A stretch of DNA of 64,000 nucleotides from Methanolobus sp. (GTDB taxonomy: Archaea > Halobacteriota > Methanosarcinia > Methanosarcinales > Methanosarcinaceae), in NCBI GenBank assembly GCA_030154025.1, contig JASKKT010000001.1, positions 28,173 to 92,172 on the forward strand. The letters are read 5' to 3'. Position 1 is the stretch's first letter. Each line of letters begins with the position of its first letter. The notes beneath the pieces are model-generated. The model ran no database searches. It was not told where the DNA came from and worked only from the letters and a program-made list of their open reading frames with translations. A program made the position numbers and the translations under genes. Positions 41,774 to 50,086 of the stretch are shown one piece after another.

Positions 41774-42454
41774 TCAGACCACCGCCTTAAATACCGGCAT
41801 AGCTGCCTCAATTGCTGATTCCTGGAACCACCAGCAACGAACATTTGTCCCTGTTACTTTAACGGTGTGGGTGTTACCTGCCTTGTAACCTCTCGCCACC
41901 ATTGCCGCGCTCACGTCCTCAAGTGTGGCTTTGATACGAATCTCGTTAAGCATAGAGGTTACTGTCGCGGAAGGGACCACATAGAAAAGCTCATCGTGTG
42001 GTTTATGCTCTACAAAATACAGGCAGTTGTCCCGGTTAAGCAATACCTCTCTGTCCTTTGTGAGCTGGAAAGTATTAACCATTTCTTCAAAAAGCAAATC
42101 TGCCGCCATGAGTGCCGCTGTTTCTTCATACTCTCCCGGCTCCGCAATCCCGGCTATGTATTCCACGAATACCGGCCAGCTCTCTTTAGGGATATACGGC
42201 AGTTTCCCGAAGGTATCAAAGTACAAAGTCCGGAATCTCCCCGGTCCCTGCGTCAGTTGTGACGTGTTTATGGAAATATCCGCGTTCGCTATGAATATAT
42301 GATAAATTCCGGTTTCACCGTTCTTGATTGTTGGGGATTTAACAACTTTGTCTATCTGGTTACATATCGTTTCAAGGGTTATGTTTGCCCGCTGTTCCGA
42401 TGAGAAGGGGTTAGTATTCACTGTTCCGCCTCCTAAGTATCGACGTTCTTCCAT
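41774..42454 (-). CDS. Element protein of unknown function with possible C-terminal winged-helix-like region
   Basis: 226 aa ORF, 22-bp overlap with neighbour; ...MLNEIRIKATLEDVSAAMVARGYKAGNTHTVKVTGTNVRCWWF. Confidence 0.65.
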   Translation of the reverse strand: MEERRYLGGGTVNTNPFSSEQRANITLETICNQIDKVVKSPTIKNGETGIYHIFIANADISINTSQLTQGPGRFRTLYFDTFGKLPYIPKESWPVFVEYIAGIAEPGEYEETAALMAADLLFEEMVNTFQLTKDREVLLNRDNCLYFVEHKPHDELFYVVPSATVTSMLNEIRIKATLEDVSAAMVARGYKAGNTHTVKVTGTNVRCWWFQESAIEAAMPVFKAVV

Positions 42455-43086
42455 ATCTGCGCGCAGTAGTCACAAATGTCTTCTGTACATACCTCTCCGC
42501 ACCGGAAACAATAGTTCACATCATCATGCTGTTTCGGTGTGCTGGGTGTTGTCACTGTAGCCTTCGAGTAATGCAATTGTTTGGCTTCCTGCAATCTCAG
42601 CATGTAGCACTCCCGGAAGTAATCCGCAAGCCTCCGACCATCGTTAAAGGTACAAATAGCGCCGTTTTTCCTTAACAGTGTGGCTATTCCTGGACTAAAG
42701 GCGGTTGCAGTATCAACCCATATCTTATATGCATTCCTCGCCGATCCATCAGCAAAAGTGATCTCTACCCGGCTGCAAATACTCCCTTCTGTCCCTTCAC
42801 TGATTGACGATAAGACACAAGGAACGGTGCTAATGCGCTTCCATCCAAACCGGGTTTGATTTGCATACCTTTTATGTACTCCTTGAGGATCTGCTTTGTA
42901 TCCTTCAGGCAGCATCACACCCACGAACTTGCAACCTCTGGCACGGTTTGGAAAGATCACATTTTCAAAGGTCACATTTATGTACTTCTGGTGCATATTT
43001 ATGTATGTACCATCAATTACCTCTTCTCCAAACATTCCGGGGTGTGTTTCATCAAGCCATTTTTCCCCCACTCTACACACCCCCAC
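42433..43086 (-). CDS. Element protein, DUF927-N-like region plus C-terminal zinc ribbon (tentative)
   Basis: 217 aa; C-terminal CFRCGEVCTEDICDYC; middle region resembles the N-terminal part of DUF927 proteins by eye. Confidence 0.55.
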   Translation of the reverse strand: MGVCRVGEKWLDETHPGMFGEEVIDGTYINMHQKYINVTFENVIFPNRARGCKFVGVMLPEGYKADPQGVHKRYANQTRFGWKRISTVPCVLSSISEGTEGSICSRVEITFADGSARNAYKIWVDTATAFSPGIATLLRKNGAICTFNDGRRLADYFRECYMLRLQEAKQLHYSKATVTTPSTPKQHDDVNYCFRCGEVCTEDICDYCAQIWKNVDT

Positions 43087-43306
43087 TCTTTACTATTGCC
43101 TCACATGCATTCTCTGAAAACTGCACCTCTGTAAATAGGGTTTTTAGGTTTCTGCCGTTTCTGGTTGGGTTGGGGTCAGTGCCCATCCGGTAAGGGTGCA
43201 AAGTACAGTCATAAATGTGACAATTTGCAACCTCCTTTACGCTCTGACAACAACAAGCAAGGCAGTTTAAGCGAATTGCTTTAAGGATCGTTGCCTTTGT
43301 GGTCAT
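43073..43306 (-). CDS. Small Cys-rich (zinc-finger-like) element protein
   Basis: 77 aa; CLACCCQSVKEVANCHIYDCTLHPYRMGTDP, a pattern seen in phage/plasmid small proteins. Confidence 0.7.
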   Translation of the reverse strand: MTTKATILKAIRLNCLACCCQSVKEVANCHIYDCTLHPYRMGTDPNPTRNGRNLKTLFTEVQFSENACEAIVKSGGV

Positions 43307-43443
43307 GCTGTCACCCCTACAGCTTCATATATTGCATCTGCAAGTGCTTGCTCTAAAATGTCAGTAGACTTTGCCCAGCTGTCGATTATGTCTTTATGCT
43401 GTGCATAGTTCCGTTTTGCCGATTCAATGAATTTTGCGTTCAT
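43303..43443 (-). CDS. Small hypothetical protein, first gene of element operon
   Basis: 46 aa MNAKFIESAKRNYAQHKDIIDSWAKSTDILEQALADAIYEAVGVTA; ATGA overlap with the next gene. Confidence 0.5.
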   Translation of the reverse strand: MNAKFIESAKRNYAQHKDIIDSWAKSTDILEQALADAIYEAVGVTA

Positions 43444-43500
43444 TTATTGCCTGCCTTGCTTGGCAGGGTCTCTAAAAAAGCCCAGTGTATGAAAAGTATA

Positions 43501-43517
43501 TATAATACAATGTCATA
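43501..43517. promoter_or_regulatory. Candidate RHH operator half-site near the element operon promoter
   Basis: tataatacaatgtcata shares TATA[AG]TAC[AT][AT]TGTCATA with 43776-43792. Confidence 0.45.
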
Positions 43518-43605
43518 CTTTATAACGGAGGCGAAACTTCCGCTATTAGGGTTCTTTTACTGTGTTCTGTCTTGTTACTAGCAAGGCGGAACACATGGAC
43601 CCAGC

Positions 43606-43752
43606 CTAAGCCACTTTGATATCTTCCATTTGGTTTAGTCCCTTTTCTAGCACTTCGTTTAACATTGTGCTTCTTGGTATCCGATTCCTTACCATATCGA
43701 GTCTATCCAGAAGATCGGCATCGATTCTTGCGCATATTTGTACTTTGTTCAT
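43606..43752 (-). CDS. Ribbon-helix-helix regulator
   Basis: MNKVQICARIDADLLDRLDMVRNRIPRSTMLNEVLEKGLNQMEDIKVA; start trimmed from 43791 to the Met preceding the RHH beta-strand. Confidence 0.8.
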   Translation of the reverse strand: MNKVQICARIDADLLDRLDMVRNRIPRSTMLNEVLEKGLNQMEDIKVA

Positions 43753-43768
43753 ATTTTCTAGCCTCTCA

Positions 43769-43791
43769 ATGACAATATAGTACTTTGTCAT
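43769..43791. promoter_or_regulatory. Inverted-repeat operator candidate
   Basis: ATGACAA-tatagtact-TTGTCAT, perfect 7-bp arms, 9-bp spacer, just upstream of the RHH gene. Confidence 0.6.
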
Positions 43792-43992
43792 AACTATATA
43801 GGAATATATAGTATAAAAAGATTAGGGCTGTAAGCGTATGGTGTGTTTAAACCGTGTTTTATGGCCTTATACTGCCCCGATTGTCAGCAAAAATACTAGC
43901 TATAAATTAATAATGGAGTGAAATATATATAATCCGCAACCGGGACAATATATAAAAACGAAAAATAAATAAATAAAATAAGCAATTTTACT

Positions 43993-45255
43993 TTACTCTT
44001 GCTTATTCAAATTCATATTTTTTAAAACCTTTTCCATCACACGCTCGGTTATCTCATCAAGTGTCATATCTGCTGTCATTTCTTGCTTGAGTTTTTCGCT
44101 TACCCCCAGTGCCTCTTTTGTCAATGGTAAGCCACAGAAACCGCAGAACATGACATCAGGTGGTATCATCTTGTGACATCTCGGGCATTCATCAGCCTTA
44201 AGCCGGGTATCTCTCTTCTCGATCTCAATGCCATTCTTTGCCAGGACTGCCGCGTCCATGTCACGGCCTGATAAGTGAACATAAACCGCAGCCATCTTGG
44301 AGTCTTGCGCCCATCCTAAATACTGCTTCATCTGTTGCTCTGTGAAGTCCTTTGCCAGCTCTGTTGCTTGTGCATGCCTGAATGAATGAGGATTAACCTT
44401 TTTCTTAATCCCAGCCCTATCTGCTGCCCTGACAATCACTTTCCTAAACGCTGTTGCGCTTATAGGGTTGTGTGGTGGGAATAGCTGACACCATAAGAAG
44501 GCTTCGCGGTTGTTCCGGTCGGGGTGTGTTATAAGCCAGTTGTTAAGATACATGCCTGAAAAGATAACTAAAATCTTCCGGGCCCCTGTCTTGCCTTCCG
44601 GGAAGTGAATATAAGTGCCTTTCTCATGTGGTACAATGTGCTTAATCTTCAATGCAAGCAGTTCTCCAAGCCTCGCGCCTGACTCATACAAAAGGGATAT
44701 TAACGCTTTGTCCCTGGGATTTGCAGCATTGTCTATGAGACCCTTAATTTCTTCCTTCGTTAAGAGATCCTCGGGAATTTTTGTCTTATTCTTAGTGTTG
44801 GGTAGTGTGATACCTTCGACAAGGTCCTTGCGCCCTGCAAACTTCAAGAGACATTTAAAAGTAACAGTATGCGCCTTTTTGCTAGTTGCTGACAGGTCAA
44901 GCCCATTAAGACCAATCAGGATATCTTCAACATCTGCCTGCATAAGCTCGCTTACTGGCTTGCTTACAATGTCGTTTATAATACGCAATGACCCTATATT
45001 ATTGCGGATCGTGAAGGGTGAAGCACCAGCAATCTTATAAGAATTTATGAACCGCCTGTACAGGTCCCGGTTTGAGTTATCGCAGTTATCAAGAACAGCA
45101 CTTAACATGCTCTCGCATTGTGCGCGTGCTCTGTCTGTCTCACTGGCATACTTCTTTTTCTTTTCTACATATCTAACAGGCTTAACACCTGTCACCTTCT
45201 CAACCATGCCAGATGCAAGGTTGAAATCATCCATAGGATTATTTTTCTTTGACAT
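43993..45255 (-). CDS. Tyrosine recombinase/integrase with C-terminal zinc ribbon
   Basis: 420 aa; LLYESGARLGELLALK, HSFRHAQATELAKDFTEQQMKQYLGWAQDSKMAAVYVHLSGRD; CPRCHKMIPPDVMFCGFCG. Confidence 0.93.
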   Translation of the reverse strand: MSKKNNPMDDFNLASGMVEKVTGVKPVRYVEKKKKYASETDRARAQCESMLSAVLDNCDNSNRDLYRRFINSYKIAGASPFTIRNNIGSLRIINDIVSKPVSELMQADVEDILIGLNGLDLSATSKKAHTVTFKCLLKFAGRKDLVEGITLPNTKNKTKIPEDLLTKEEIKGLIDNAANPRDKALISLLYESGARLGELLALKIKHIVPHEKGTYIHFPEGKTGARKILVIFSGMYLNNWLITHPDRNNREAFLWCQLFPPHNPISATAFRKVIVRAADRAGIKKKVNPHSFRHAQATELAKDFTEQQMKQYLGWAQDSKMAAVYVHLSGRDMDAAVLAKNGIEIEKRDTRLKADECPRCHKMIPPDVMFCGFCGLPLTKEALGVSEKLKQEMTADMTLDEITERVMEKVLKNMNLNKQE

Positions 45256-45295
45256 ATTACACCTGCTAACATTTACATGGAGATAATATTAACCT

Positions 45296-45628
45296 CTATA
45301 GTATATTAGCATTGGTAATAGTCCTTTTTATCTCTTCGATATGTGGGCACCTGGGATAATTATCCATCTGCATGCAGGAGCTGAGGTGGATGACGTCAAC
45401 TCCATGCTTGAGCAAGGACTTTACAAGCCTGTGCACCCTGCGCCCTGAGCATCCGCCGCAGGTAAAGAACGCTACCATCTCGGTATTGCGGTCATAGTCC
45501 TTGAATCGGACCGTACGCTTGTTGAAAGCCTTAAAGCATCCCACTCCCGGGCATGTCTCTGATACGATATCGCATCGTATCACCGCGATTCGTGTTATGT
45601 GCCTGCCATCCTCTGCAATGTCAGCCAT
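45296..45628 (-). CDS. CGGC-domain protein
   Basis: 110 aa; MVAFFTCGGCSGRRVHRL; C-terminus ITNANIL* is encoded by att DNA. Confidence 0.85.
   Translation of the reverse strand: MADIAEDGRHITRIAVIRCDIVSETCPGVGCFKAFNKRTVRFKDYDRNTEMVAFFTCGGCSGRRVHRLVKSLLKHGVDVIHLSSCMQMDNYPRCPHIEEIKRTITNANIL
45302..45319. repeat. att site copy (right), within the 3' end of the CGGC gene
   Basis: tatattagcattggtaat identical to 37030-37047. Confidence 0.88.
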
Positions 45629-45706
45629 AAGATCAGCTCCGCTCTAACCTAAACTTGTCCCGAAGTAAAGGGGGACTGAAGATGGTCCCCTTAAAGATGC
45701 TCCTGA

Positions 45707-46366
45707 TTAAAGGCCGATCTCTTTCTTGAAGTTATCAAGGCCCATCTCATCGATGACCCTGCCCAGCCGGTGTTTTGAACCGTTGGTCTTGCAGAAGCTG
45801 ATGATCTTATCAACTAGCTGGAGCACTTCATCCTCAGTGAGCTCATCTGCGATGACATCAGCAAGTCTTGGCCTGATGGCTGCATTCCCGCCGACCATGA
45901 CCGTATATCCTTTCGGGGTACCCATGACGCCGATGTCTTTTATGGCCGGTTCCGAGCATGAGTTGGCACATCCGGAGACTGCCATCTTGAACTTGGATGG
46001 AAGTGGCATTCCATGATATTTCTCATCAAGTTTAAGTCCGAGGCCCACAGCATCCTGCTGTCCGCGCTTACAGAATGTCGTGCCCGGGCATATTTTTATG
46101 CTCCTGACGCAAAGGCCGATCGCAGCACCCGGCTTGATCCCTAGGTCCTCCCAGGCCTTATCGAGGTCCTCTTCCTTCAATCCTACAATAGCAACTCTCT
46201 GTGACGAAGTAACTTTAAGTGTTGCTGCATTATACCTCTCAGCAACATCTGCGATCTTGCGAAGCTGCTCTGCTGAAACGATCCCACCTGGAAGGTGTGG
46301 TGCAATTGCGTATGTTTCCTTATCCCTCTGCAGGATTGCTCCTTTTTCAAGTAGGTCTTTTGACAT
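45707..46366 (-). CDS. Small siroheme sulfite/nitrite reductase-like protein (Dsr-LP type)
   Basis: CPGTTFCKRGQQDAVGLG and SGCANSCSEPAIKDIGVMG. Confidence 0.88.
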   Translation of the reverse strand: MSKDLLEKGAILQRDKETYAIAPHLPGGIVSAEQLRKIADVAERYNAATLKVTSSQRVAIVGLKEEDLDKAWEDLGIKPGAAIGLCVRSIKICPGTTFCKRGQQDAVGLGLKLDEKYHGMPLPSKFKMAVSGCANSCSEPAIKDIGVMGTPKGYTVMVGGNAAIRPRLADVIADELTEDEVLQLVDKIISFCKTNGSKHRLGRVIDEMGLDNFKKEIGL

Positions 46367-46446
46367 TTTAAAATCACTCCTCATCCAAAACTGTTTATGG
46401 ACTATTGTATATTATGACGGGGACATATATATGAGGTAGTTTCTAA

Positions 46447-46812
46447 TTGGATACCATGAAAGACTGTACCATCTACAAAACAGTTGATATAATCGGAAAG
46501 AAATGGTCTCTCTGCATCCTTCTTGAACTCTACAAGGGCGAGAGGAAGGAGAAACGCTTCAATGAGCTCAAGGCCAAACTGCAGGACATAACTCCGAAAA
46601 CGCTCTCCCAGAGGCTGAAAGAACTCGAGGAACAGGGCTTCATCAAGAAGACCACGGACGACTCTACAGTGCCCATCAAATGTGAGTACTCTCTCACCGA
46701 AAGCGGCGAGGAGTTCCTGAACATCATCCAGAATATCAAGAAATGGGGCCTGAAGTGGAAATTCGAGAACCATGATTGTGAGAATTCCAACTGCAGGTTA
46801 TGTAAATTGTAA
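46447..46812 (+). CDS. HxlR-family transcriptional regulator
   Basis: 121 aa; TVDIIGKKWSLCILLELYKGERKEKRFNELKAKLQDITPKTLSQRLKELEEQGF. Confidence 0.93.
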   Translation: MDTMKDCTIYKTVDIIGKKWSLCILLELYKGERKEKRFNELKAKLQDITPKTLSQRLKELEEQGFIKKTTDDSTVPIKCEYSLTESGEEFLNIIQNIKKWGLKWKFENHDCENSNCRLCKL

Positions 46813-46869
46813 TGGCTTTGATTCAGAAAGGTTAAGTAAAAGTGCGAATTAATCTTAAATTGTGATTAT

Positions 46870-47055
46870 ATGGCTAGGCAATTAAGACGTTCCAAGAGCA
46901 ACAGGATGATTGCGGGAGTGTGCGGCGGTCTTGGAGAATATCTTGAAGTTGACCCCGTGCTCGTAAGGCTGCTTCTGGTTGTTGCAACTCTCATGGGTGG
47001 ATCTGGCATTATCCTGTATCTGGTGGCGTGGGTGCTCATACCTGAAGAGGCATGA
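46870..47055 (+). CDS. PspC-domain protein
   Basis: 61 aa; LRRSKSNRMIAGVCGGLGEYLEVDPVLVRLL. Confidence 0.93.
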   Translation: MARQLRRSKSNRMIAGVCGGLGEYLEVDPVLVRLLLVVATLMGGSGIILYLVAWVLIPEEA

Positions 47056-47190
47056 AGTTTCCAGGGAGTTGTATTACTGATCACGCAGCGTATAGATATG
47101 CATCGTATCAGTTACCATAATCATAAATAGACGTTTTGTCTTTTATATATGGGGTAATACGCGGCTTGTAGCAGGCACAGGTGATCTTGT

Positions 47191-47772
47191 GTGAATAGGC
47201 TTCCAAAAATGTTCCTTGTTTCGATGGCAGTACTGTGGCTGGTCCTGGCAGCAGGATGTATAGGCAACGATGGTAATGGGGCACAGGAAGAAGCGGCTGA
47301 CATAGAAGATGGGTTACGTGAAGGCCAGGAGGCAGTTAGTATATTTATTTCCAGCAGCTCGTTTGATAATGGCAGCCAGATCCCGGTAAGATATACCTGT
47401 GATGGAGAGAACATCAACCCTCCGCTGGAGTTTGGGAACATACCCGAAGGAACGGAAAGCCTTGTATTGATAATAGATGATCCTGATGCCCCTTCCGGCA
47501 GTTTCACCCACTGGGTGGTATGGGATATCCCACCGGTTTCCCGGATAGATGAGAACAGTGTTCCCGGCACAGTAGGAATGAACAGCTTTGGACAGATGGC
47601 ATATGGAGGGCCATGTCCCTCATCGGGAACGCACAGTTATCAATTTATGGTCTTTGCACTTGATACTGAGCTCAACCTGACAGGCAGGGCTTCAGCAGAC
47701 CAGGTAGAAGAATCGATGCAGGATCATATCCTTGCACAGGGCCTGTTGACAGGCAGATATGGAAGAACCTGA
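47191..47772 (+). CDS. YbhB/YbcL (PEBP-like) family lipoprotein
   Basis: 193 aa; lipobox LVLAAGC; IPVRYTCDGENINPPLEF, DPDAPSGSFTHWVVWDIP. Confidence 0.93.
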   Translation: MNRLPKMFLVSMAVLWLVLAAGCIGNDGNGAQEEAADIEDGLREGQEAVSIFISSSSFDNGSQIPVRYTCDGENINPPLEFGNIPEGTESLVLIIDDPDAPSGSFTHWVVWDIPPVSRIDENSVPGTVGMNSFGQMAYGGPCPSSGTHSYQFMVFALDTELNLTGRASADQVEESMQDHILAQGLLTGRYGRT

Positions 47773-47800
47773 GTCTTTACCGTTTCAGGAGAGATAGTCA

Positions 47801-49132
47801 ATGCTAAATGATCTGAGGTCTGACGCCATGGGAATTGTATCACAGGCCATCGCTGCTGTGGATCCCAGTGCATGTGTCCAGCGATCCGTGAAGAGGGATG
47901 GTGATCTTTTGCATGTAGGCAGCAGATCCTATGACATCTCCTCCTATGATAACATCTATGTGGTTGCATTCGGCAAAGCTGCTATACCTATGGCATCCGC
48001 CCTTGAGGATATACTGGGTGAGCAACTGATCGAAGGTTACGCGATAACCAAATACGGCTTTGCAGGCTCCCTTAAAAGACTGACCGTGATGGAAGCAGGT
48101 CATCCTATACCTGATGATAACGGAGTGCTTGCAGCAAAGAAAGTGCGTGACTTCCTGGAGAAGACAGGACCCAGGGACCTTATCTTCTTCCTGATATCGG
48201 GCGGTGGCTCAGCCCTGATGACCCTGCCGAGAAAAGGCATCGCTCTCTCGGATATTGTCAATCTCACAGACAAGCTCCTCCGCGTTGGGGCTACTATAGA
48301 TGAGGTGAATACGGTAAGGAAACACCTTTCCTCAGTAAAGGGCGGAGGTCTTGCTAAGATGGCATACCCGTCAGAATCCGTAAGTCTTATACTATCGGAT
48401 GTCATAGGCGATCCTCTGGATGTCATAGCTTCAGGGCCCACTGTCCCAGACAGGTCGACATTCGATGATTTCCATGAGATCGTGCTCAGGTATGGCCTGC
48501 AGCTATCCCCTGCTGTCCAGGGCTTGCTGGAGGACGGGCTTGAAGGTGTCATAGAGGACACTCCCAAGTCAGAAGGCCCCATATTTGAGAAATGCTATAA
48601 CTTCCTGGTAGGTAATAATTTCCTTGCGCTCCGGGAAGCTGAGAAGAAGGCTAATGAGCTTGGCTATAATACCCTGTTGCTCACATCATCGCTGGCAGGC
48701 GAGGCCAGGGAAGTTGCAAAGGTGTTTGCTTCCATCGCAAAGGAAGAAAGGCGGAGGACCGTCCCCCTGCCTCTGCCTGCATGTATCCTCGCAGGCGGAG
48801 AGCCCACTGTCACCCTGAAGGGCAGGGGCAAAGGTGGAAGATGCCAGGAGCTGGCCCTTTCTTTTGCCATGGAGGCTGACGGCCTTGAGAATGTACTGCT
48901 GCTGGCTGCCGCGACAGACGGGAACGATGGTCCCACGGATGCGGCTGGTGTTTTTGCAGACGGCTACACAGTCGAGAAAGGGCAGGATGCGCACATGGAT
49001 GCAAGAGTGATGCTGCAGCACAACAATTCATACCAGTTCTTCAAAGATATAGGGGATCTCCTTATCACAGGTCCCACCGGGACCAACGTAATGGACATCT
49101 ACGTCCTGCTTGTAAGAGAGGATATCCGGTAG
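47801..49132 (+). CDS. Glycerate 2-kinase (MOFRL family)
   Basis: 443 aa; GHPIPDDNG, FFLISGGGSALMTLP, ILAGGEPTVTLKGRGKGGRCQELAL, TDGNDGPTDAAG. Confidence 0.93.
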   Translation: MLNDLRSDAMGIVSQAIAAVDPSACVQRSVKRDGDLLHVGSRSYDISSYDNIYVVAFGKAAIPMASALEDILGEQLIEGYAITKYGFAGSLKRLTVMEAGHPIPDDNGVLAAKKVRDFLEKTGPRDLIFFLISGGGSALMTLPRKGIALSDIVNLTDKLLRVGATIDEVNTVRKHLSSVKGGGLAKMAYPSESVSLILSDVIGDPLDVIASGPTVPDRSTFDDFHEIVLRYGLQLSPAVQGLLEDGLEGVIEDTPKSEGPIFEKCYNFLVGNNFLALREAEKKANELGYNTLLLTSSLAGEAREVAKVFASIAKEERRRTVPLPLPACILAGGEPTVTLKGRGKGGRCQELALSFAMEADGLENVLLLAAATDGNDGPTDAAGVFADGYTVEKGQDAHMDARVMLQHNNSYQFFKDIGDLLITGPTGTNVMDIYVLLVREDIR

Positions 49133-49165
49133 GCTGTCAGGTTTCTCACTTAATTCAGTTCTTCT

Positions 49166-50014
49166 TCAGATCTCGATGTCCACACTATATACTTTTTCGG
49201 GATTTTCCTTGTGGACTTTCCAGAATGCCTCCTCCCCGAATTGTTCAGCAAGCTTGAGAGTCCTTTTTGGTATGGTCTTTGGCCCCAGCACCGCTCCCGG
49301 CCTTTCAGGGTCATCGATGTAGTCCGTTTCCATCATGAACCTGGTGCCCTGCAGCAGGGCTTCTTCTATGGCTCCTTTTCCGGCAAGCACTCCCGGGAAG
49401 ATCCCCAGTCTCTCACAAACGCTGACCAGGGGCGGAGCATAGTGCTTCACTACCCGATGAAGCTTTATTCCGGTTTTCCTGGCACGCTCCGTGATATCGA
49501 TAAGTTCGGGTTCGCCCACGCTTTCCGTATGTAGCTGCACGGCACAGTCCAGCTCAGCCGCAAGGCTGAACGCGTGTTCCATGACCTCGTTTGACGCATC
49601 CCATATCCCCTGGCTTACGGGGTAGTGAGGCCTCCCGCTCTTGAGACCCACTGCCAGTCCTCTTTCCACGTAGCCTGCGGCTATATCCAACCCACCTTTC
49701 ATGGTCTCCTTTGCCTTTTCGAGGTCCATGTACTCGAGAAGCTTGCTGATCTCCGCAGGATGCACACCCAGCACGGGAAAAGACGTGACGCCGGTCTGGT
49801 TTATCTGCCTGGAGATATCCACGGTCTCCTCAAACACGGCAACATGGTCCTCAGGTTTTGTCACCTTTATCCCTAAGGTCCAGCTTGGCTTCATAACAAG
49901 AAAGATATGAGTGCCTCCGGCATCCTGGAACTCCTTGACCGCCCTGAGTCCCTGGGCCCTGGGGTCTATGTGCATGTGCTCGTCCGTTATGGGGAAAGGG
50001 GCTGGTATCTTCAT
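49166..50014 (-). CDS. TatD-related metal-dependent hydrolase
   Basis: 282 aa; ITDEHMHIDP, VQLHTESVGE, FMMETDYIDDPERPG. Confidence 0.85.
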   Translation of the reverse strand: MKIPAPFPITDEHMHIDPRAQGLRAVKEFQDAGGTHIFLVMKPSWTLGIKVTKPEDHVAVFEETVDISRQINQTGVTSFPVLGVHPAEISKLLEYMDLEKAKETMKGGLDIAAGYVERGLAVGLKSGRPHYPVSQGIWDASNEVMEHAFSLAAELDCAVQLHTESVGEPELIDITERARKTGIKLHRVVKHYAPPLVSVCERLGIFPGVLAGKGAIEEALLQGTRFMMETDYIDDPERPGAVLGPKTIPKRTLKLAEQFGEEAFWKVHKENPEKVYSVDIEI

Positions 50015-50086
50015 TGTTCAGGGATTGTTCTCACTGAGATAATAAGCTTATGATGATTACCTTCACTTGATTCATATCAGGTTTTG

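Larger units (their letters stand above)
37030..45319. mobile_element. Integrated plasmid-/virus-like element (~8.3 kb)
   Basis: Flanking perfect 18-bp direct repeat tatattagcattggtaat; tyrosine recombinase next to the right repeat; primase, helicase, RHH regulator and TA-type cargo inside. Confidence 0.88.

Noticed and set aside
43741-43753. Third copy of the TACTTTGTCATA-like operator motif
   Set aside because: It contains an extra base and is explained by similar codons (Met-Asn-Lys-Val) at the RHH start.
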